In this document: one piece after another, positions 23,276 through 28,865 of the stretch
How the letters are laid out: each line of letters begins with the position of its first letter
Position numbering within the stretch: position 1 is the stretch's first letter
Assembly (NCBI GenBank): GCA_027010905.1
Contig: JALVBA010000145.1
Span: forward strand, 1-28,865
Source of the DNA: Marinilabiliaceae bacterium
GTDB lineage: Bacteria; Bacteroidota; Bacteroidia; Bacteroidales; Marinilabiliaceae
DNA length: 28,865 nt
Reading direction: 5' to 3'
The notes under the pieces: generated by a model
The model's input: the letters and a program-made list of their open reading frames with translations, nothing else
The model's database searches: none
Told to the model about the DNA's origin: nothing
Program-made: the position numbers and the translations under genes

Positions 23276-24571
23276 ATGAAAAGATTTATCACTGACAGAT
23301 TAGTGGAATGGAAGAGTGATTCTTTACGGAAGCCTCTGTTAATAAGGGGTGCAAGGCAGGTAGGGAAAACATATTCGGTACTGGAATTTGCAAGAACCCA
23401 CTTTGACGGGAATATTCACGTTGTAAATTTTGAGAAGAACCCTGATTTACACTCAATTTTTGACTTTAACCTTGATAGTAACCGGATTCTGGAAGAGCTT
23501 GAACTGGCATTGAGCAAAAGAATTATTCCGGGGCAGGATCTTCTTTTCTTTGATGAGATTCAGGAGTGTCCGAAGGCCATTATGGCTATGCGCTATTTTT
23601 ATGAAGAGAATCCGGAATTGCATTTAATTGCTGCAGGCTCGTTATTAGAGTTTGTTCTTCATAGCATCTCTTTTCCAGTGGGAAGGCTGCAAATATTATC
23701 CATGTACCCTTTAACATTTCAGGAATTTTTAATTGCAGTTGGAAAGGAGTTGTTAGCTGACAAAATAAAAAGCTCCTTTGTGCAACTATCTGACTTCATG
23801 ATAAAAATAGTAAACAACGAAATGTACAACTATTTTATTGTCGGAGGAATGCCTGAGAGTGTACTCGCATATATTACGAAAAATAGTTTTATTGAAGCTA
23901 TAAATATACAGACAGATTTAATTACAGCCTTCCGTCAGGACTTTTCTAAGTATGCCGGTCATTCGGACAGAAGATGTCTAAATATGGTACTTACTTCCGT
24001 GGCACGTAAAACCGGGAAGCAGATAAAATACTCAAACCTTGCTGAAGGATATTCGAACCCTACAATAAAAAAAGCATTTGAGCTATTGGAAACGGCTCTG
24101 TTATATTCTAGAGTTAAATCTGCCTCACCGACAGGAGTTCCTCTTGGCATTAGCGTTAAAGGCAACAGATTCAAAACGGTTTTTCTCGACATAGGTTTAT
24201 TATCTAATATTTATGGTTTTTATTCGGATAAGGTAATCTCAAAACAGAAACTTGCAGCTCTCTACAACGGAAAATTGGCAGAGCAATTTGTCGGACAAGA
24301 GCTTCTTGCTTCTCAATCCGGCAGCCTGTTCTACTGGAGCAGAGAGACACGGGGGAGTAGTGCAGAGGTTGATTATTTATTGGAAAGAGCCGGAGAGATT
24401 ATTCCAGTAGAGGTGAAAAGCGGAAAGTCAGGCAGCTTAAAAAGTCTACACTACCTGCTTGGCTCCTTTTCAAACATCAATATGGCTTACGTATTGACAG
24501 AAGATAAATATGGAGAGTTGCCGGAGCAAAAAATCACATTTTTACCACTTTTTAAAGCTGCTTCTATCTAA
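23276..24571 (+). CDS. AAA_14 ATPase with C-terminal DUF4143 domain
   Basis: About 431 residues. An N-terminal P-loop ATPase has Walker A in RGARQVGKTYSVLEF and Walker B in LLFFDEIQECPKAI, with sensor-like HLIAAGSLLEF. The C-terminal DUF4143 part ends with a PD-(D/E)xK-like set of residues (SAEVDYLLER, then IPVEVKSGK). Such proteins are common, often multi-copy accessory genes in Bacteroidota; their function is not established, though a link to stress, toxin or defence roles has been suggested. The start is ATG 23276 or ATG 23267; the TTG at 23255 that opens the longest frame lies inside the -7 box and cannot be used from that promoter. The 33-bp repeats upstream could be an operator. It is a single-gene unit after priA. 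Confidence 0.9.
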   Translation: MKRFITDRLVEWKSDSLRKPLLIRGARQVGKTYSVLEFARTHFDGNIHVVNFEKNPDLHSIFDFNLDSNRILEELELALSKRIIPGQDLLFFDEIQECPKAIMAMRYFYEENPELHLIAAGSLLEFVLHSISFPVGRLQILSMYPLTFQEFLIAVGKELLADKIKSSFVQLSDFMIKIVNNEMYNYFIVGGMPESVLAYITKNSFIEAINIQTDLITAFRQDFSKYAGHSDRRCLNMVLTSVARKTGKQIKYSNLAEGYSNPTIKKAFELLETALLYSRVKSASPTGVPLGISVKGNRFKTVFLDIGLLSNIYGFYSDKVISKQKLAALYNGKLAEQFVGQELLASQSGSLFYWSRETRGSSAEVDYLLERAGEIIPVEVKSGKSGSLKSLHYLLGSFSNINMAYVLTEDKYGELPEQKITFLPLFKAASI

Positions 24572-24872
24572 AAAAACAAGTTCGTGTTTTATGTCCAAAA
24601 AGGTTCTACTGCTCTTTTAGTGGGGAACTTAACTCTGCTAAATTTTCTTGGTGTAAATTTATATGCTGATTTGCAGTAATACCTCCAAAAATCATACTCC
24701 TATTCATTGAAGCCTGCACCTCAAAATACTATTTCTCTCTCACTAAACAACAAGCCATCTCATAACTGTCATAGCTTTCACTCCTTAATGGTCTGAAAAG
24801 CTGTTTTCATCAAACAGGGGAAGCATAATTGCTGCTTTTTTTGTTTCTTTGAGGTTTTAAGGAAAATTATAA
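24572..24872. other. intergenic region, nothing definite
   Basis: These 301 bp carry no protein-like frame. A weak hairpin CTGTTT-TCATC-AAACAG (24801-24817) and a T-run precede the next gene, and AAGGA at 24859-24863 is a plausible RBS. No TAnnTTTG promoter with a proper -33 element was found. Confidence 0.5.
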
Positions 24873-26309
24873 ATGAATATCTCGTCCAAATATTATACTT
24901 TGTTTGTTTTACTAGTAATGTTTCATCATGGTTTAGTTAGTCAAAACCTGATTAATACTATTAATAAAACTGAAAAAGCTGTGTTCTCTATTGAGGGGTA
25001 CAAAAATCAGATGGTTTTTGACAGTGCTTCAGGTTTCTTTATTAGTGCTGACGGGATAGCCATTACAAAAGCCAGCCTGTTTAATAGTTGCGACTCTATT
25101 GTTATTAAAACACGCAATGGAAAATCGTTTGGTGTTGAACAAATAATCTCTGTTCACCCATACTCAAATCTGGCACTAATTAAGGTTAAACAGCGTCGGC
25201 AAAAAGATATCCCCTACCTTCAAATATCCAGAAAGACTTTAATAGCCACTCACGAAGTACTTATCTTCAGCCACCCCGAAGATACCGAGAAGGGAATCTC
25301 TGTAGATGTGATTAATGATATTAGAACTTTCCCCTTTGTCGGACGATATGGAATAATAACCATGAAAATGAGTTCTCTCTCTTTCGGAGCTCCGGTAATT
25401 AACAAGCGAGGACTGTTAATCGGTATTAATGTGAGTGATAATTCTAAGGTGGATAATATTATTTACTCCTCCCATCTGCTAAACGACTCATTATGGGTGA
25501 ACCTGAATCTTAGAATTGATAATTTTAACTCAGGTTTGGATATGCATAAGTACCTGAACCCCTCTTTAAGTAAAGGGATGCTGAATCTTCTGAGCAATCG
25601 GAATATTGAAGCTGCCAGACTACTCGCAAAATATATGAAATATTTTCCTGACTCTTACAACTTGTACTGCTTAAGGGCTTTGGCCAGATTCAGGTATAAT
25701 AATAATATTGGTGGACGGGAAGATATTGAGTATGCCAAAAGACTTAACCGGGAAGGATTTCTATCGCACTATTTTAATAGTCTTCATTTTATTGAGTTAG
25801 ACAAAAAAAGGAGAGCCTTTGATTGCATAGACAGCTGCCTCAACTTCAACCCCAAATTTATTCCTGCAAAAGTTGAACATGCACGTCTAGAGTGGTCTCT
25901 AAACAACAATGTACGAGAGGCGTTTGATGAGTTTAATGACATAATTAATATGGACTCACTCAATGGAGATGCCTATTATGAGAGAGCAAGACTTTCGTTT
26001 CAATACTCAAGCAATAAGGAGTTGGCTTTTGAAGACCTTAACAGAGCTATTTATCTTAACCCCTCGCAACCGGGTGTTTTCTCCTTGCGAGGAGTGATGA
26101 AACTCTCAAAACAGGATTTTTTAAGTGCAATTAACGATTTCACCAAAGCAATAGAATACAACAAGAGTGATGTACACGCCTATTTTAACAGGGGTATTGC
26201 ACATTTCAATATTGGTATGAAAAAAAGCGCATGTGAAGATTGGGAGATAGCCGGAGACCTAGGGGATTACTCTGCTTTTAAATATATCTCAAGATACTGT
26301 ACCAAATAG
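24873..26309 (+). CDS. trypsin-fold pseudoprotease with TPR repeats, exported
   Basis: A 478-residue protein with a signal peptide (YYTLFVLLVMFHHGLVSQ). Residues about 25-215 follow the HtrA/trypsin-like (S1C) pattern: SASGFFISADGIAITKASLF corresponds to GSGFIISxDGYIxTNxHVV, HPYSNLALIKV to DPxxDLALLKV, and SSLSFGAPVINKRGLLIGIN to GNSGGPLxNxxGxVIGIN. All three catalytic positions are changed (His to Ser, Asp to Asn, Ser to Phe), so it should be inactive as a protease. Residues about 240-478 are TPR-like helices (for example AYYERARLSFQYSSNKELAFEDLNRAI in outline). It probably works as a periplasmic binding or scaffold protein. AAGGA at 24859 is its RBS. It converges on hppA. Confidence 0.8.
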   Translation: MNISSKYYTLFVLLVMFHHGLVSQNLINTINKTEKAVFSIEGYKNQMVFDSASGFFISADGIAITKASLFNSCDSIVIKTRNGKSFGVEQIISVHPYSNLALIKVKQRRQKDIPYLQISRKTLIATHEVLIFSHPEDTEKGISVDVINDIRTFPFVGRYGIITMKMSSLSFGAPVINKRGLLIGINVSDNSKVDNIIYSSHLLNDSLWVNLNLRIDNFNSGLDMHKYLNPSLSKGMLNLLSNRNIEAARLLAKYMKYFPDSYNLYCLRALARFRYNNNIGGREDIEYAKRLNREGFLSHYFNSLHFIELDKKRRAFDCIDSCLNFNPKFIPAKVEHARLEWSLNNNVREAFDEFNDIINMDSLNGDAYYERARLSFQYSSNKELAFEDLNRAIYLNPSQPGVFSLRGVMKLSKQDFLSAINDFTKAIEYNKSDVHAYFNRGIAHFNIGMKKSACEDWEIAGDLGDYSAFKYISRYCTK

Positions 26310-26420
26310 AGTATTCTGTCTATCTAAATCCACATTACCTCCCGAAAGATGTAAGAATTTGGAGTGTTATGAATATCTCCCTCTCGCCTGAGTTATGTCT
26401 GTAATTGCAGGAATCATCAT

Positions 26421-26468
26421 AAAAATAAAAACCCCCTCATCAAGTAATTGTAATGAGGGGGGTATTTT
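26421..26468. terminator. bidirectional intrinsic terminator between convergent genes
   Basis: ACCCCCTCAT (26431-26440) pairs with ATGAGGGGG (26453-26461, one extra G) around a 12-nt loop. The minus-strand side exits into TTTTTATTTTT, ideal for hppA; the plus-strand side exits into TATTTTTAATT for the pseudoprotease gene. Confidence 0.92.
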
Positions 26469-26481
26469 TAATTAAAACTTT

Positions 26482-28767
26482 CTACAGTATTGAATAAACA
26501 ACTGTAAGGCCTGCCATAACAACAGAAACCATAGTCATAAGTTTAATAAGAATATTTAATGAAGGGCCTGAAGTATCTTTCAGCGGATCACCTACGGTAT
26601 CCCCAATTACAGCAGCTTTATGAACATCACTACCTTTTCCTCCCAAATTTCCTTTTTCAATATATTTTTTAGCATTATCCCATGCTCCACCTGAATTATT
26701 TAACATACTTGCCAAAGTAAATCCTGTTACCAGACCTCCAACCAGCAACCCTACTACACCTGCAACACCCATAACAACACCTACAATAACGGGTACTGTA
26801 ATTGCTAGCAATGATGGAACAATCATCTCGCGCTGAGCACCACGTGTTGAAATCTCTACACATCTTGCATAATCAGGAGTACCTGAGCCATCCATAATTC
26901 CCGGGATTGATTTGAACTGACGTCTCACCTCATCAACCATAGCACCGGCAGCACGACCAACAGCTTTCATTGTCATTGCACTGAAAACAAAGGCCATCAT
27001 TGAACCAAAAAATAGACCGCCCAACAGTAGAGGGTTAAACATCGATAAATCGTAAGCCATCACAAAGTCGCGGATAGAAGCATCAGCAAGCTTTATAGCC
27101 GTTTGCCCGTGCTCTACTACTGGCACATCTGTATTATAAAACAGGGTATTCCCAATTTGTTTAAATCCGTCACTATCTGTTGCTACACGTCCAAGCCACA
27201 ATCTTACTTCTTCTATGTAAGCAGAAAGTAATGCCATCGCTGTTAAAGCAGCCGAACCAATTGCAAATCCTTTTCCTGTAGCAGCAGTTGTGTTACCAAG
27301 CATATCCAAAGCATCAGTTCTCTCCCTAACCTCTTCAGGCAGATTTGCCATCTCAGCATTTCCACCAGCATTATCGGCAATAGGGCCAAAGGCATCAGTG
27401 GCAAGTGTAATACCCAAAGTGGACAGCATACCTACAGCTGCAAATCCAATTCCGTAAACACCCATTGAGAAATTTGAGAAGCCACCTGCAAATCCATAAG
27501 AACCAATTATTCCTAAAACAATAGTTACAACAGGAATCCATGTGGAGTACATTCCAACAGCGAGTCCGTCAATAATCAGAGTTGCGGGTCCTTGTTGAGC
27601 CTGTCGGGCAATACCCTTGGTAGGGCTATACTCATCAGAGGTAAAATATTCGGTACCCTGACCAATTATTACTCCTGCCGCTAATCCTACTGCAACAGAA
27701 CCAAAAACACCCCAGCTAATCCAATCAACATAAGCCATTCCGGCAACGGCAAGAAGTATAAAAACAGAGCTTCCTCCTGTTCCTAACAGAAGTGCGTTTA
27801 ATAGAGCTTTTTGAGTTGCCGACTCTTTAGTTCGCACTAAAAAGATTCCTAAAATAGAGAGAATAATACCCATAGCAGCGACAAACATCGGGGCAGTAAC
27901 AGCCTTTATCGGGTCAACATCTGCAACCAGTGGCAGAGCAGCACCCAACGCTGCAGTTGCCAAAATTGAACCGGCATAGGACTCGTAAAGGTCAGCTCCC
28001 ATTCCGGCTACATCACCAACGTTATCACCAACGTTATCAGCAATAGTGGCAGGGTTTCTTGGGTCATCCTCAGGTATTCCCGCTTCTACCTTACCAACAA
28101 GGTCGGCACCAACGTCAGCAGCTTTTGTAAATATACCACCCCCAACTCTTGCGAAAAGAGCCTGAGTAGATGCACCCATACCGAAGGTTAACATTGTAGC
28201 TGTAATCTCAATTAGTTTAGTGTGGTCGGTTGTACCGGGATGAACGAAGGTAAGTCCCAGAAACTCCATACCACCCTGCATATGTTCAGGTGTATAAACC
28301 CAATTATTTAATATCAACCACCAGATACTTATATCCAAAAGGCCAAAGCCAACAACCACAAGACCCATTACAGCCCCACTGCGGAAGGCTATCTTCAATC
28401 CTTTGTTTAACGATTGTGAAGCTCCGTGGGCTGTACGGGCCGAAGCATGGGTTGCTGTACGCATCCCAAGGTATCCGCAAAGACCGGAGAAAAATCCTCC
28501 GGTTAAAAAAGCAACCGGCACAAATGGGTTTTGGATACCCAGATAAGCCATACCTAATAGTATGACAACAAGAACAAGAAATACAATCCCAACAACTTTG
28601 TATTGACGATTAAGATATGCCATAGCACCATCTCTGACATGCTTTGCAATCTCTTTCATCTTGTCAGTTCCTTCCGAATTTTTCATCATAGCACGGAAAA
28701 ATATCCAGGCAAATAGCAGAGCTAACAGTGAGGCCATAGGGATTAGCCAAAAAATAGAATCATTCAT
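26482..28767 (-). CDS. hppA: membrane-bound pyrophosphatase, K+-dependent Na+-type
   Basis: Couples hydrolysis of cytoplasmic pyrophosphate to ion export across the inner membrane. About 761 residues and some 16 helices, with the substrate-binding signatures DVGADLVGKVEAGIPEDDP and ATIADNVGDNVGDVAGMGAD, and a C-terminal GDTVGDPLKDTSGPSLNIL. The GNTTAATGKG segment has Ala where K+-independent enzymes have Lys, so it should need K+. Glu262 in GADLYESYAG is at the position of the gate Glu of the Thermotoga Na+-pyrophosphatase. Thr89, Phe93 and Asp145 agree with residues reported for the dual Na+/H+ subfamily (Bacteroides vulgatus). The start is at ATG 28767; the longer frame to 28818 adds a charged N-terminus with no support. 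It is a stand-alone gene with its own terminator. Confidence 0.95.
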   Translation of the reverse strand: MNDSIFWLIPMASLLALLFAWIFFRAMMKNSEGTDKMKEIAKHVRDGAMAYLNRQYKVVGIVFLVLVVILLGMAYLGIQNPFVPVAFLTGGFFSGLCGYLGMRTATHASARTAHGASQSLNKGLKIAFRSGAVMGLVVVGFGLLDISIWWLILNNWVYTPEHMQGGMEFLGLTFVHPGTTDHTKLIEITATMLTFGMGASTQALFARVGGGIFTKAADVGADLVGKVEAGIPEDDPRNPATIADNVGDNVGDVAGMGADLYESYAGSILATAALGAALPLVADVDPIKAVTAPMFVAAMGIILSILGIFLVRTKESATQKALLNALLLGTGGSSVFILLAVAGMAYVDWISWGVFGSVAVGLAAGVIIGQGTEYFTSDEYSPTKGIARQAQQGPATLIIDGLAVGMYSTWIPVVTIVLGIIGSYGFAGGFSNFSMGVYGIGFAAVGMLSTLGITLATDAFGPIADNAGGNAEMANLPEEVRERTDALDMLGNTTAATGKGFAIGSAALTAMALLSAYIEEVRLWLGRVATDSDGFKQIGNTLFYNTDVPVVEHGQTAIKLADASIRDFVMAYDLSMFNPLLLGGLFFGSMMAFVFSAMTMKAVGRAAGAMVDEVRRQFKSIPGIMDGSGTPDYARCVEISTRGAQREMIVPSLLAITVPVIVGVVMGVAGVVGLLVGGLVTGFTLASMLNNSGGAWDNAKKYIEKGNLGGKGSDVHKAAVIGDTVGDPLKDTSGPSLNILIKLMTMVSVVMAGLTVVYSIL

Positions 28768-28807
28768 AAAAATATAATTTAGGTTATTAATAAAATTTAA
28801 TTTGCAA

Positions 28808-28815
28808 CGAAAATA
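28808..28815 (-). promoter_or_regulatory. possible -7 box (TATTTTCG) of hppA
   Basis: Differs by one base from TAnnTTTG and would give a leader of about 35 nt. No -33 TTG at the right distance. Weak call. Confidence 0.25.
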
Positions 28816-28865
28816 CATAATCAGTAAAGATAATACTTTTGATTATACCTACTTAGACTTACATC

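Noticed and set aside
24801..24817. Terminator of the DUF4143 gene
   Set aside because: The stem is only 6 bp, lies 230 bp past the stop and is followed by GGGG, not a T-run.

Overview
The window comes from an AT-rich member of the Bacteroidota, most likely Bacteroidales/Marinilabiliales (placement inferred, not proven). The grounds are a PorP/SprF protein next to a protein with a gliding-motility-type C-terminal domain (type IX secretion, T9SS), a hybrid two-component-style sensor propeller fused to a SpoIIE phosphatase, LytS/LytTR regulation, many SPI/SPII signal peptides ending in AQ or C, and promoters of the Bacteroidota TTG / TAnnTTTG type. No rRNA, tRNA, CRISPR array, complete insertion sequence or phage gene was seen.

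Layout. (1) 1-349: gene-free left edge with a 15-bp-stem terminator, a second long hairpin and a short direct repeat. (2) 350-9247, minus strand: a T9SS-related surface cluster in the order secreted Ig-like/CHU_C protein, PorP/SprF, PD40-PKD protein, unknown secreted protein, propeller-SpoIIE phosphatase. (3) 9420-14495, minus: a GT-C-like membrane glycosyltransferase, a methyltransferase-GT2 fusion, coaD and a thioredoxin-like protein without a CXXC; several stops and starts overlap. (4) 14670-15666, minus: a small lipoprotein and a small outer-membrane barrel, closed by a strong terminator. (5) 15821-18489, minus: a TPR-containing LytS-type kinase and its LytTR regulator, translationally coupled. 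(6) 18690-19640: gcvH, flanked by two inverted copies of a dispersed repeat. (7) 19761-20444: a degenerate class-V aminotransferase, divergent from priA (20606-23068); the shared upstream region holds four GTTAA motifs at an exact 11-bp period. (8) 23160-24571: an AAA_14/DUF4143 ATPase whose promoter is built into a 33-bp tandem repeat. (9) 24873-26309: a trypsin-fold pseudoprotease with TPRs, convergent with hppA (26482-28767), a Na+-type membrane pyrophosphatase.

How it works together. The left third is cell-surface machinery: the SprF-like barrel presumably serves export or anchoring of the adjacent CHU_C protein, with two further secreted partners and a sensor phosphatase translated from the same strand. 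The middle is envelope glycan/lipid assembly plus CoA synthesis. The right half is housekeeping (gcvH, priA, hppA) interspersed with accessory or degenerate genes. The least expected signals are regulatory or degenerate: the 11-bp-phased operator-like array, the 33-bp repeat promoter, the inverted repeats around gcvH, and three proteins (thioredoxin-like, aminotransferase-like, trypsin-like) that keep a fold but have lost catalytic residues.
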